Shown here: positions 1-12,774 of the stretch, piece by piece | How the letters are laid out: the number at the start of each line of letters is the position of its first letter | How positions within the stretch are numbered: position 1 is the stretch's first letter | Source: Scytalidium lignicola | Lineage: Eukaryota > Ascomycota > Leotiomycetes | Assembly (NCBI GenBank): GCA_002812745.2 | Contig: NCSJ02000164.1 | Location: 1 to 64,000 of the forward strand | Direction of reading: 5' to 3' | Length of the DNA stretch: 64,000 bases | Notes under the pieces: model-generated | The model's database searches: none | What the model saw: the letters and a program-made list of their open reading frames with translations, nothing else | What the model was told of the DNA's origin: nothing | Made by a program: the position numbers and the translations under genes

Positions 1-1598
1 TCGGACAGCAAGGTGAGAACTTTGAGTGTTAGGAAGTGAAATAACTGAGATTATGAAAGAGGGTATTAAGCAAAAATTCCACAGGAGAGAGCGCATTTTG
101 TTATGGAGCAGAATTGACGTTCTATGAGACCTAACCCGATTCCTCGGACCGCCACACACAAACAGCGAACTGATTACCTTCTTTATATGGCTTTCATTTC
201 CTTTGATTATCTGTACCCCTGCGGTCTCTCTATCTGCAATGCAACTCTCTGCCCAATTTACGTGCGAAGATTTTACTATTTGTTGGTTCTTTGCTCTATC
301 CAGCTCCACTTCCTGAGAACCCAGCCAGCCACACTATCATAGCTCGGGTATCGTTTCTTTCCCCTGGATTTCCAATGGTATAATTCATACCCAATTGAGA
401 TAGTCATCTATTATTTCGACTAGAGGGCATACAGGAGAGAAAATATACAAAATTAGAACTTGATTCTCGCCTCCTATAACAGATATGAAATTCTTATTTA
501 GACGTTTTCATTAACAAGTTTCGGCGGAGCAGCGCCGTAAGGTTACATTGAGCGTCACCAACAAAACGCCTAATTTTGTTCATTGGCCTCTAAAACTTGA
601 CATGTGTCGTACGTAAATTGTGGCTGGCTGAAGGCATTTCTTAGCGATTGAAGGGTCTAGCTTTTGCCAACGTGGAGGACCAGCATTCCACCTGCTCAGA
701 ATTGGTCAAGATGCATTCACAATCTGAGATCTTTATTAAATACGATCAAATCCTTCATAAATATCACGTTTCACATTTTCCCTCCATCCCTTCAATAAAT
801 GAGATGCGGAGAACTGTCGAACGCCGGTAAGCTCTTCCATATCATGCTTCGATATACATCAACGGTCGCGAAGATTGATATTTTGTGCATAGTATAGTAG
901 ATTAGTAATTGAAGGTACCGGCTAATAATATTTACGATATCTTGTGACGTTAAAGTGGCCCCCTTCACGTAAGTCGCTTTAGATCATGGCCTATATCCAT
1001 GGATCAAAGTGGAGGCAAGAGAATGAAGCGAAGAATGTGAATTGATATATATTGAAATTTTGCTGTATTTTGGAGTATGGCAGCTACTTTACTTTCCTTA
1101 TTTTGGAACTTGGCTGGATTATTGAAGGCCTTGAAGCTCCAACATAACGCTTCTTCCAACATCAAATTAATATAGCTCGCACACCGAAAGGATGTGGTGC
1201 ATGGGGATATTTCTCACCAAACAAAGTGAATTTTTAATATGAAAGTATCTTTAGATCTAAAATATAAAGAGAGAAAAGGAGCTTTATATATATGATCTAA
1301 AGGCCAGAGGAAAGTTTGGCTGACGATTCGCGGCTGCCGCCGATGAGGTGGTAAATATCAGATATTATGTTAAACCATTAACGTTAATCAAAAGCATTCT
1401 ATATAATTTTACATATTTATTTAGAGGCTCCTGGTTAAATCATGTGATTGCAAAGTTCTCGGGTTGAAGCACTTCAGGGCAGTGGTACTTCAACCAACCA
1501 ACTTCAACCAACTAATTCGCGACACTTCTTGACGTGTCGCGATAGCCTCGTTCAATTCTTTTGCCTAACCCTCCACAAAGTAGCATTAGGTTTAAGAC
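1..1598. other. Left-edge non-coding region
   Basis: I recognise no gene here. The short open frames carry no domain or splice pattern I can support. The region is AT-rich and ends in what is probably the promoter and 5' leader of the NACHT-WD40 gene that starts at 1599. Just upstream of that start are a short direct repeat of CTTCAACCAAC around 1483-1511 and a perfect inverted repeat at 1517-1542. An exon of a gene lying mostly to the left of the window could be hidden near base 1, but nothing shows it. Confidence 0.5.
1517..1542. repeat. Perfect 9-bp inverted repeat upstream of the NACHT-WD40 gene
   Basis: The arms TCGCGACAC (1517-1525) and GTGTCGCGA (1534-1542) are perfect reverse complements around an 8-nt loop. 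The hairpin lies 57 nt before the proposed ATG at 1599, so it is in the leader RNA or core promoter. It is GC-rich in otherwise AT-rich DNA. It could be a protein-binding palindrome or a 5'UTR hairpin. No function is shown. Confidence 0.6.
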
Positions 1599-4500
1599 AT
1601 GAGCCAACAATACTCACGTGGATCACATTTTAGGGACAGGAGCCGTCAAAAAGTGAAGAGGTTATGGCAGCGGTGGCTAGGAGAAGATATAGTGAGCTAT
1701 GATGGAAACCAGCCTTACTACCCCGCGTTAACTCCTCTATATCGAGATAGGTCCAAGCTACAGATGGAGATTCTCGGGTCAGAAGTTCTTCGGCCAATAG
1801 TTCAATAAAAAGAGATGATAGTCCTGCATCGAAAGATCACATAGCAGCCCCGCAACGCGTTAAACGCGAAGACCCGGACCCATCTAGGACCAACGCTTCT
1901 TCAATAAGTCAGCACTTATGGGATCAAGCATACAAGAGAGCTCAACAGGATCCCGAGTTATTCGCACTGATAAACGCTTACAAGAACTATCTGGAGGATC
2001 ATCATGACCCAGGACAGGATAGTAAGAATGCAATATCCGCGTATACTATAAGGGCCAGAGGGTCAGTACCCTTCTAATTACTGGTTTTTTTAGCCGATGA
2101 AAAGCTACATGAGGTTTCTGAAGGCGATGACGGTGCAAAACAACTTGAACGAATCCAGAAAATTGCTCAAAGCAAGCTCGATAGTCTAGAGCAGACTAAG
2201 CTTGCATTTTCAGTGGGGAAAAGGAAAATCGTGGTTCGAGAACAGCTTCGCAAAGTTATCAGTGTTGTATTAGTTTCCAAGGACATTATTTCTACCGCAA
2301 TTTCTACAGAGCCGTGTGCTTCGCTGGCTTGGGGTGGTATCGTGGCTGTTTTACCAGTAATTCTTCCAAGACCATATTCATTCGTTTTCCTTAGCTAATC
2401 ATATTTATAGCTACTGGATAGCATATTTCAGCAAGATGAAGATGCTGTAGATGGGTTTGAAAAGATCGCATTTCTTCTCATTCGGTATAAATTAATGGAA
2501 GATGAATTTCTCCTGCTGGAATCCAATAATTCAAAGTGCGTAATTGACAGACTAGACGCATAGACATAGTTTTTGAACTATCAATTAATTATGTGTTAGG
2601 TTACCAGATGGCTATCAAAACCTCGTCTCGTCAATTACACCAAAGATCATCAACATCTATTTTCAAGTCTATCGGTATCAGATCCGAATCGTCTTGCAAT
2701 ATGTACGCGGGAAACCACACCGCCTCCTAAGGAATTTATTCAAAGCAGATGACTGGAAGGAAATGCTGAAAAAAATCGAGGCTGAAGATCAAGAAATTGG
2801 GATTGCGGTTACGGCATTGTTGAACAACAAAACGCTGCAAATATGGAAGTCAGTTGATAATCTTCTAGGAAGCACCGAGGCAATTAAGCAATTGCAAGAG
2901 ACTACTTTATCAGAGGTTGAGGTAGAAATATTCTATGGAAATAGTCTTCCGGCTAAGCTAATTACCTGAAACAGACTATACATGAGAATCAACTTCTATC
3001 ATATCTACCCTTTTCCGGGAACGCTCTCTTCGATTCCCTGGAGGAGAATAGGTTAAGTAAATGTCTACCAGGCACCCAACATGAGATTTTGAAGAAGATA
3101 CAAAAGTGGGCTGAAAGTCCAAGTCGGGAAATTATATTTTGGCTTCATGGGATGGCTGGTACTGGAAAGTCAAGCATTGCTCGAACCGTCGCGAATGCTC
3201 TGAACAATGGAACGCCATTTGTAGAAGAACGCCAACGCGCCAAAACGCCCGACGACGCTTTAAACGATGGATATCCCCTTATGAAACAAGACCAATTTGT
3301 TGGGTGTACATTTCTTGGAGCCAGCTATTTCTTTAGCCAAGGCGACCCTACTAGGAATAACGCTGCAAAATTCTTTTCTACAATAGCGAAGACTCTGGCA
3401 CAAAGAATACCTAGACTCAGAAAACATATCATCACAGCTATCCAGCAAAATCCGGATATTGGGACAAAAGGATATGAGCAACAAGTCGAAGTTCTCATTC
3501 TTGACCCTTTTTCCATGTTAGAGAAAGAATTTTTACCGCCAATACGCTTTGCCGTTGTCATTGATGCGTTAGATGAGTGTAGAGATCCATCCGATGTCGA
3601 AACGATGCTGAATTTGTTAAGAAAATTAGAGAACCTCCGTAACGTCCAAGTCAAATTCTTAATTATCAGCAGGCCTGAAAGTCACATACATAATGCTTTA
3701 CCTGAAGGAATTTTCTGTTCCTTGGCACTAGAGAAGATCCCGGTACAAGGGTTAGGGGGAGAAGACGATCTAACGCTCTTCCTAATGCATCAGCGCGAAC
3801 AGATTGCTAGACGGCGCCAACTTCCTCGAGACTGGCTAAAGGATGATGAGATCAGTAAGCTTAGGGAAAAGGCAGACGGTCTTTTCATCTACGCGGCGAC
3901 TGTCTGTCGGTTTCTCGATGAACACCTGGATGAAGTATCCAGAAAAGAGCGGCTGGAGAAAATTCTTCGGGGTACAACTGATTTCAATACACCTCAACAA
4001 AATCTCGACGAGATGTATCGCAAGGTCCTGGAATTCTCTGGTACAACACGGACCCAAGAAGAGAACAATAGAATGTACGCTAGCTTTAGGAACATCCTTG
4101 GGCGTATTGCTTTATTATTTGAACCAGTTTCTATTACGACGCTGAGTGAATTTCTTGACAAGAGCAAAGAGAGTGTAGATTGGGTACTGGCACAAATTCG
4201 TTCCGTTGTCGATGTTCCTGAAGATGAACTTTCTTCCCTAGGATTCGTTCATCTGTCTTTTCGCGACTTTCTCCTGAGTAAGGAGAGATGCGGTCAGGAT
4301 TTATGGATTGATGAGATCGCAATTCATCAGTCTCTATTCGAGCGATCATTTGAGATAATGAATGAAAAACTTCATCAAGATATGTGCAACCTTCGACTAC
4401 CGGGCACGCTTATTTCTGAGATTCCCCGGGAAAAGGTCAATGAATGCTTGCCACAGCATCTGCGGTATTCGTGCCGTTACTGGGTTCACCACCTGGAAAA

Positions 4501-6942
4501 GTTGGATCCTGCCCAACGCAAGGATATCGGACTGAGTGATGACGGCAAGATTCACATATTTTTGCGGGAAAAGCTCCTCTATTGGCTTGAAGCTCTCAGT
4601 TTGATTGGAGAAATGCCAGCATCAATCCTCATTATTAATCGTCTTAAGACTCTGATCAAGGTGAGTATCAGAGTAACTATCTGTTATTATTACCTGATGT
4701 AGCAACTAAGGCTTACTCGAAATCATCTTAGTCTTCCGATGCTCCACAGCTGTACGATCTGGTTCAAGATGCCAGGCGTTTCGTTCTCAGCAATCGGGCG
4801 ATTATCGAACAAGCTCCAATGCAAACGTATTGTTCTGCACTTATGTTTTGCCCGATGGAAAGTATCGTACGGAAGCAATTCTCAGGTCACATCCCTCTAT
4901 GGATTACGCAAACACCAGTTGTCGATAATCAGTGGAGTCCGGAGCTCTTCGTGCTCGAGAGCCACGCGGGTTGGGTTCTGTCCGTCGCAAGCTCTCCAGA
5001 CGGTAATATAATTGCATCAGGGTCCACTGATGGGACGATGAGATTGTGGGATGCTGTTACGGGCGCGGAGAGATACAGGTTTCAAGATCCAATGCAGATT
5101 ACCTGTGTAACATTCTCGCCGGATGGCAAAATGGTCGCATCAGGAGGTCGGGATGGAGTGGTCCGACTCCGGGAATTTAGCAAGGGAGAAGTTGTCAATT
5201 TGGCGATGGATGAGGAGGAGGATCAGGATTACTACATTACCAGCGTGGCATTCTCGCCCGAGGGTGGCATTGTGGCATCGGGGTGGGGGTCGGAGGTGAA
5301 GTGGGGGTTGCTGGCACTGTGGGACATTGAGAAAAGGAAAGCAATGCGTGTTATCGAAATCACAGAAAGTATCGATGCAATTGCATTCTCTCCAGACGGT
5401 AAAACCATCGCAGTGGGATGCACATATCGTGAAGATGGCGTTTCAGGCCGAGTCCGATTGTGGGATGTCGAGGGGGAAGACTGGCGGGAAACGACCATGG
5501 ACGGATCTGTAGTTGTGTTTTTGACGGATGGGAAGCTGCTAGCTGCGGGATCTGGGGATGGGACGATCAAAGTATGGGATGCAGACACAACAGAGGAGAA
5601 GAGTGCTGTACAGTTAGATGAGTGGATCACTGCAATTGCATTTTCTCCGCGAGATAGATATACGTTGGCGGTTGGATTGGGGGATGGCACGATCACGTTT
5701 TTGAATATCGATCCAGTTGTGGGGGACGCAACCACCATGAGGATTCTGAGGGGCCACGGAAAGTTGATCACAAGTCTGGCATTCTCGTCCGACGGCGCGT
5801 TGCTAGCATTGGCGTCAGAGAGTCCTACCGTCCGCCTCTGGGACACGGCAATAAATACGGAAAGTGAAAAAAATGACTGTCAAGTCGAGTATGTCAAGTT
5901 TTCTCCCGATGGTAAACTTGCAGTGTTGAGGTTCAAAGATAATACCGTCCAGATCTGGGATGGGAGTCTGACGAACAAAGTGGTCGCTTTCGAAAATGTC
6001 CAATGGATCCATTTCTCCCAAGACAGCACGACGCTGGCGTTGGTCGGGCGCAACGGATTCCGCCTGCTTAACACACGTACTTGGGCAGAGAAAGCGATGA
6101 CTCATGTCGAGGCCGATTTCGATTGGCCCACATTCTCGCCAGGCAACCGGGTAATGTGGTCGGTAACACGCGATGATAATATGTTGCATTTGTGGGATTT
6201 GGAGACGGGGAAGGAATTAATTAAACTTTCCTGCTATGATACGAGCATTTCAAGCATCTTCCTGCCGGATGAAGAGCTGGTTGCTTTTCATGCAGTAGAT
6301 CTTGAAAATCTCGGTGATTTTCTGCTCCTGGAAATTGCCACTGGAAAGCGGAGAGGAATTTTACAGGGAAGAATTTATGGTAGTTTTGCATTCGATTTCG
6401 CCAGTCATTACATTGTGACAAACGTAGAGGATAACATCATAGTATATGAGGCATCCTCTGGGAAAGAGAAGTTCACTTTTCAGATTAGTAGACCTGGTGT
6501 GTTATTTGGTGTTTATGATATAGCCATCTCGCCACTCGGGAAGGTTGCAGTATTACGGTTTGCGGGCGGCCAAAATACAATCCAGCTCTGGGATGGGCTT
6601 ACCGGTACACAAATCGGGACGCTTAATGTTGACGGCAATATTGTCAATATTTCCTTCTCTAATGATTCCCGGTATCTTGTGTCTAGAAGAGGCCAAATAC
6701 CGCTTCCACCTCCAAGCCAGCCCTCTATTTCGGACGGGCTCCCAGAGGGAACAGAGAATTGCCTGTACGTAGGAAAACAATGGATTGTTCAAGGATTTTG
6801 GAATCTTCTTTGGCTCCCTCCGGCATACCGAGATAAAGTTTTAGTAGTGAAGGGCCAGAGGGTTATTCTCAAAGGTCAATCTAGAGAGTTGGATTTCTTA
6901 GAATTTGATCTTAGTAACACATCCTTGGTCAATCAATCATAA
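1599..6942 (+). CDS. NWD-type NACHT NTPase with C-terminal WD40 repeats (fungal NLR-like STAND protein)
   Basis: Seven exons join in frame to 1656 aa: 1599-1691, 1751-2021, 2094-2356, 2411-2535, 2600-2921, 2975-4660, 4732-6942. Introns are 53-72 nt with GT...AG ends. The N-terminal ~350 aa resemble the fungal NWD NACHT-NTPase N-terminal domain (motif LWDQAY, then a segment with SLAWGG). The NACHT domain follows, with Walker A GMAGTGKSS (about aa 417-425) and Walker B VVIDALDEC. From about aa 990 to the end there are degenerate WD40 blades (FSPDG...LWD). Family members are STAND sensors that oligomerise on ligand binding; several fungal ones act in heterokaryon incompatibility or innate-type recognition. 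The blades differ from one another, so this is not the near-identical, fast-recombining repeat type. No in-frame stop was found, so the gene looks intact. The effector function of the N-terminal domain is unknown. Confidence 0.9.
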
Positions 6943-7831
6943 AGAAGGCACTCAATTTGGGTTATTCACGATAGCGAGGTTGCGCAGCGGGCCATTTAGA
7001 AACGGTAGGAATTAAACTGTTTATGACGGACTCCTAGCACGTAATCTACCTGGATGTCGCGATATTACCAGCGATGAATTGCGATCTAAAGACTCCTTTC
7101 TATAAACACACTTATTACATTACCTTTGGTCGAGACAAGACAGGCCTTAAATTTGACTATCAACAATGTCAATCGTGGTGATATTAAGGTTGAAAGAAAT
7201 AGCGTATACCTCCACAAAAAAGCACGGCAAATTTAGGTTCATTCATGTGTCAGTTCCCTTTACCCTTACATGACTCCTGCCATATCTCATGGCCTTACAT
7301 GGACGAAGAGAAGTTTGCATCCCTAAAATCCGTATCTTAACCGAAGAGCATTATGTCAGGTCCGAGGAGCGGCTGGATTCCAATTATCTGATCATCCTAC
7401 TGCAGAACTTGGAGAGAAATTAAAAAGTCGGTGCATAATCACAACTTTTTATATCTAGGAAACATCAAAGTCCGAGAAAAATTGTCACGAAATTTATGTC
7501 TCCGATCTCGGCTCATTGTGCTTGGGCGCTTCTCTATCCATTATATGTATTGTTATTACCCAAAGCATAAAATCAACGACAATTTCTCTTGTTCAAACGC
7601 GCCTATTAAATCTGTCCATAAGGATTCTAGTACCACGAGCCCTATTTCCTAACCAAGCTGCGTACTAAACAGAGAATTCTCGAGGCGCTACGTACGTCGG
7701 CAATGCTGGTTCAATGCTTTATTCAAAGAAAACAAAACCTGATGGCCGGTGATCATTGATGTAAGATAGGATCGTTATGGCTACATAGCCTCACTCGAAG
7801 CCTTCAATAACTAGCTTAAGGCTACCAGTCC

Positions 7832-7898
7832 CCCACTACCTAATTGGGACTAGCTGACATGTGACTGATCGCGTCCGCACGTGACTAGTCCACCAACA
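7832..7898 (-). repeat. LTR-end fragment, copy A
   Basis: Read on the minus strand, this starts TGTTGGTGG at 7898. After about 43 nt it reaches a 24-nt block (7855-7832) that matches 22412-22435 with one G/A difference. The TGTTGG edge is typical of retrotransposon long terminal repeats. The outer limit of the LTR beyond 7832 cannot be placed, and no element-encoded protein is visible nearby. It looks like a solo-LTR relic. The single transition could reflect RIP-type decay, but one base is too little to claim it. Confidence 0.5.
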
Positions 7899-8855
7899 CT
7901 GGAACTACTCTAAAAATTGCCAACCATCGTATAGAGCTGGCCCTCGAGACTCAACACCTGTACGCGGTGAGGGCTACGAACTTGTAGTATTATAGTCAAG
8001 CAATATCTTCAGAGCCAAGATTGAGTCAGTCGAATGGATACGGTTGATAAGTCATCTTTGCGCTACGAGTCGTTATGCTAGGAGCGACCGTGTAAGTGAT
8101 ACGTAACCTCTATTCAACTATCATAGTTGATATGCAACCTTTATGCAATCGATTGCCCTCCGATTGATTAGTTACCTCTATACAATTGTTCGACTATTAT
8201 TTACGATCACTGACTAGTTGTTGACCACCTGAACTTGCATCAGCTAAGTTCACTGCTGTATACATGAGCTTTGTATAGCCATATAATCAGAACTCATACA
8301 ATCTAGTTCAAGCATTGTCAATCTCTCTTATTTGAACCTTCTATATTAACTACACAATACAAACTTATATTGAAGGGAAAATATATAAGAGAAGAATGAA
8401 AATAAAATAGTATGATAGATTTCCCGAGGTTAATCTATTATATTAAGATTAAAAAGGAATACATTGATACATTTAAAAGGATGCTCAAGAAAGTTACAAT
8501 TAGAATACTAACCAATCTGAATTTTAATTCAAGTTGGAGGCTTATGGACACCTACTACAGGTCTTGATCGCAAAGAAAGGTTGGGGTATAGTGAAAGATA
8601 CTTTAACGTACGAAATCGGTCTGAGTCTAACGTTGCCTATGAGTTTTATAGTGGTTGTATTGTAGTACGGAAACGTTGGTATGAGTACAAATTATACAGG
8701 AGCCTAGGAATCATAGTATTCTTAAAATCAAGATCATATACGATTGAATCATAGCTAGATATGGGGCATTAAGATAGAAGGAAGGCCTTGAAGGCTTTGA
8801 TTGGGTGTATTTAGTACAGTATTATAGCTGCTCTAGGTGGCTTAGTATCCTTATA

Positions 8856-8876
8856 AATCAATCAATCAATCAATCA
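8856..8876. repeat. AATC microsatellite
   Basis: Five consecutive AATC units in AT-rich non-coding DNA. A simple sequence repeat with no evident role. Confidence 0.8.
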
Positions 8877-9685
8877 TAAGACTTTATATAACAAACACGT
8901 GATGGCACTGGCCTGTGCGCTCCAGTATAGAAGCGTAGCCTGCGCTGTGGTAAAATAGCATTTTTCTTTAGTACAGAATTACTCTATTTCGTGCTTTAAT
9001 AATTACAGACGTACGAGCCGTGACACATACGAGATTCCGCGAAGTCAATCGGCTGTGAGATGGAGTTGATGAGTGGCGTAGGTTACGATAGCGTGTATAT
9101 ACGAAAAAAAAGTTGCGTATGGCCATGATCTTTGTCCGCTGTTGAGATGGCATTTCTCATAATCTGGCAGAGTATTGAAGACCTGAAGTGTAAGCTATTT
9201 GAAATTCTCTTAATCATGAACAAGAACCCTTCGTAAAGTGTATCTAAAATGGCGCACTGACTCTTCCTCTCTACTCTAGTTGTGCTTCTGGTGCTCAAGT
9301 TCTACTCGGTGTATATTTGAAACACGACGACCATATTTGAAGGACATCCGCGAAGATTTAGCACACTGACAATCATAAGTGAGTGTTGTTTGGCACACAG
9401 CCTTTTCAAGGTCAATGTTGTATATTCATTCTGGTATATGAGGTAGGGTACAGTATATATCATCATATAGCAAAGAGAGTTAGAACAAGGTACAATCACA
9501 ATTGTCACTTAATTTTCCTATAGTGTCAAATATGTGAAACAAGCGGACCTAGATATTGGGCCACCCAAAGCGCGATAAAAAAGGCAGTTTGCACATTTGC
9601 ATAACTGACGATGGGACTGTACAAAAATAGATCTTGTTGGTATGACACTAACTAGGTTGGGTTATAAAAATAATGTTTATCTCTC

Positions 9686-9872
9686 ATGGTTGACGCAGTG
9701 TGCAGAAGCCGGCGCCCTAACAGGGGCAATTCGGGAATATTCATCCATTTTGTCCACTGTTCTACTACAGGTACCTGGGGAAGTAGCCATCCCATTGAAG
9801 GCGTGACTGGGATTAGGATGCAGGTCAAGGATGAGTTGCGGTTGGTCCCGCAGGATCGACGACATGGGTAAG
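9686..9872 (+). other. Possible orphan exon or small pseudogene
   Basis: An open plus-strand stretch with exon-like limits. A good acceptor (CTACTACAG, ending at 9770) precedes it and a strong GTAAGT donor closes it near 9869. The peptide between contains WGSSHPIEGVTGIRMQV, which reads like real protein but which I cannot place in a family. I find no partner exons that give a full gene. It may be a relic, a small secreted-protein gene with unresolved ends, or chance. Confidence 0.2.
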
Positions 9873-11394
9873 TAATTACTAAGCAGTATAACAAAGACCA
9901 TCAGGAACCGTTTAGTCTCCATTAGTTAGCTGAGGAAGAAGACCGTTTAGTATAAAAGGCTAGGCATGAAGATGAACTACGAATTGTATGTGTTCACAGT
10001 GGCTCGAACACATACAAAGCAAGAATTCATATGTTAGTTAAATCTCACCGCAAATCTCTCCTACACATCCATCTATTGAAAATACATAATACGAGATTAT
10101 ATTGAAAGAAAGACATAAATTATGATACGTCAGTATAAAAGCAGCCGAATAGGGCGTCTGAGGCAGGGTTGGAATACTGGAGGCCCAAAAGAACACACTG
10201 AAAAAATGGTTAAACGGATAGCAGATGTGATAAAGTAATGTGAGATACCTACCAGTCAAGAATGAAGTCTTGAAAGCTCACGGGTAGTAACTTCTGGTCT
10301 TAATTGAAGAGAAGGGTCAGAGAGTGTTAAGAGACCTCCTTGCAGAGGTTAACAGAATTGAACGAGGGAAAGAGCTAACTGTACAATGGCCGGCAGCCTC
10401 TATCCTCTCCATAGTTGCCGCTTCTAGTAGATCACCGCTTTTCCCAGTAGTTGACCATTATTTTCAGTCGCCCATCATTTTCTCCGATAGACGATTTCAT
10501 GTGGATCTGCACCAGCCCTTTTAGCATACGATGCCCACTTAACTTCATCGTGGACGCAATTTGACCCTAAAACGGCAACTTCGGTACGGAAACATCACCA
10601 CGTAACTCCGTAAGGCCTTTAAATCACGATGAAATGTATCTCCTGTTTTATGAGGCTAGACCTAGGAATACGGAAATACGAAGCCTTTGATGGAGCTGAT
10701 GGCTTTTCTTTTTTAGCTCCAGACAGCTGCCAGATATTTTACGACCCTAAATCAATCAACGCTAATCAATCAGCTATCAAGCTAGTTTCTTTTGTGAGAT
10801 GTAACCAAGCCGATGGTGGCGTCCCACATTTTGCGTGGATAGGACGGAAAGCTTTCTTCTTCGGCCACGGATGTAACTCCGCGCGACGTGAAAGGAGCGA
10901 TGGGCAATGCCCATGCCCGCATTTCTGGAGTTGGTATCGTGAACTTTCTCGTACACCACGGTTTTCCACGATTTTCACCTCTACTGAATGTATTTTTTTA
11001 AATTTTTTGTATCTATTGAGAGTGAATAACGTATACATGTAGAGTCGCTGCGATGATGATCTTTTCTGTTCTGTCGCTTTCGTGGGGATTTGGCGGAGGG
11101 CGGGGTAGGTGAGGCGGGGGATTGAAGGGGGGGCGACTCAAAATGTGGGACAGTACGGTAACACAACGGAGTTTGCAGCTGAGTCCGCGGGGCTTCAAGA
11201 AGAAACTACACGGACTTTAAGGTCTTATGCATCGGTATTCCGTAGAGACTTTAGTTGATTTATTACGAGATAAATAGTTGAAAGTACCCCTGATATGTAA
11301 TTCAGGGGGGAAATAACTCTATTGGATCTTTTACGTTTTCGAGTTTTCTTTGCGATTAATTAAAACTAAACAAAACAGACTACTAACTATTATC

Positions 11395-12381
11395 ATGGCG
11401 GGCACTAAAATCGATGTCCACGCTCATATCAGCCCGGATTTCCTCACCCAGGCTATGACCGAGGCCGGCCATGCGCAGCCAGATGGTATGCCCAGTATTC
11501 CTCCATGGAGCGAAGAGCTCCAGCTGGAATTCATGGCCAGCGCCGACATCAAGAAATCCTATATCAGCGTCAGCTCTCCTGGCGTGACGTTCCAGAGCGA
11601 CAGCGCCAAGGTCAAGAGCCTTGCGAGAAAATGCAACGACTATGTCGCCGACCTACAACAGCGCAACCCTGGCAAATTCGGATCATTCGCCGCCCTTCCA
11701 ATTCCAGATATCCCAGCTTGTCTGGAGGAAGTTGCATACGCCTTGGACACGTTAAAGGCAGATGGGTTCACCATGCTTACGAGCTACAATGGAGTTTATC
11801 TTGGTGATAAGGTCCTAGATCCGCTATTCAAAGAACTCAATAGACGCAAGGCGACGGTCTTCTTACATCCTACCAGTCCGTGCCCATGCTACGATGGAAA
11901 AAACCATCGATTTAAGCCCCTCGACCTTCCGAACCCCGTGATGGAATTTTTCTTCGATGCAGCCCGTGCGGTTGTCAACCTCATTGTATCTGGCACCGTC
12001 TCAGCTAACCCAGATATCACCTTCATAATACCCCACTGCGGCGGTGTTCTGCCTCCCATCGTTGACCGCTTCACCTTCTTTAGCTCCAAGATCCTCTTCT
12101 CCGCGTCCGGACCACAAGTAACCGCCGAAGAGATCCAAGACATTCTCCGCAACAGATTCTATTACGATCTCGCGGGGTTTTCAATGGGAAATCAGATACA
12201 TGGTCTGTTGAGATTCACAGGACCGGATCGGTTGATGTATGGAACCGATTATCCGTACACGCCAGCTGAGGGAATTGCATTCCAGGCGGAGGAGATGGAT
12301 GCGGAGGCTAAGAAGCTGTGGAGTGCAGAAGAAATCAAGGCGGTGTATTCCGGGAATGCTGAGAAGCACTTTTCTAAGTAA
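11395..12381 (+). CDS. Amidohydrolase-2 family decarboxylase (6-methylsalicylate decarboxylase-like)
   Basis: An intronless gene of 328 aa. The start is the ATG at 11395 with a good context (TATCATGGCG). The amidohydrolase-2 metal signature is present: DVHAH at the N-terminus (His9, His11), HPTSP (His158), IPHCGG (His214) and GTDYPY (Asp285). The family includes ACMS decarboxylase, gamma-resorcylate decarboxylase and fungal 6-methylsalicylate decarboxylases, which remove CO2 from aromatic acids using a divalent metal. The sequence (PDGMPSIPPWS near the start) is closest in feel to the 6-methylsalicylate-type enzymes, but the substrate is inference. No signal peptide, so cytosolic. It is followed by a FAH-family gene on the other strand (tail to tail) and then by a metallo-beta-lactamase gene. 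The trio may degrade or detoxify an aromatic or lactone compound. Confidence 0.88.
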   Translation: MAGTKIDVHAHISPDFLTQAMTEAGHAQPDGMPSIPPWSEELQLEFMASADIKKSYISVSSPGVTFQSDSAKVKSLARKCNDYVADLQQRNPGKFGSFAALPIPDIPACLEEVAYALDTLKADGFTMLTSYNGVYLGDKVLDPLFKELNRRKATVFLHPTSPCPCYDGKNHRFKPLDLPNPVMEFFFDAARAVVNLIVSGTVSANPDITFIIPHCGGVLPPIVDRFTFFSSKILFSASGPQVTAEEIQDILRNRFYYDLAGFSMGNQIHGLLRFTGPDRLMYGTDYPYTPAEGIAFQAEEMDAEAKKLWSAEEIKAVYSGNAEKHFSK

Positions 12382-12774
12382 AATATTTATAAAGAAAAAG
12401 AACTCTCCATTCAGTCAGGAATGGGAAAATTGAATGTAATACAAACCAACCCTCTATGTCCATTTGTTATTATTATCTACTGTCTGGAGTCTGGAGTCTG
12501 AAGGTGTAAGCAAGTGATTAGATAATTTACAGTTAGAACTCATTACATGAAGTTAATAGAAATGAGACTACCTTAAATATAGATGTCAAGGGTAGGAGCT
12601 CCTTCCTGGAGAGTTGATAATCTCAAGTACGTTCTACTACTAGAAAGACTCCGCCGAAATGATTCTCCTGACGTCATGGGTAAAAATATAATCTATTCTT
12701 TCATTCTTTCGTTTTTCCCTTCTATGAGAGCATATAGTCAAATTTGGCTGTATAATAAGCATGTTTATTTATAA

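Larger units (their letters stand above)
6943..11394. other. Gene-poor, repeat-bearing intergenic region
   Basis: About 4.4 kb without a convincing gene. It is AT-rich and contains an LTR-end fragment (7832-7898), an AATC microsatellite (8856-8876) and one exon-like open stretch (9686-9872), described separately. The last ~300 nt before 11395 should hold the promoter of the amidohydrolase gene. Open frames between 10038 and 11042 have no recognisable domain. Confidence 0.6.

Noticed and set aside
5232..5846. Long open frame (204 codons) antisense to the WD40 region
   Set aside because: It is the shadow of the repeated WD40 codons on the other strand. It has no domain, and the plus-strand protein is clearly real.
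10629..11042. Open frame of 137 codons upstream of the amidohydrolase
   Set aside because: No recognisable motif, low-complexity C-terminus and no splice-supported partners. Not enough to call a gene.
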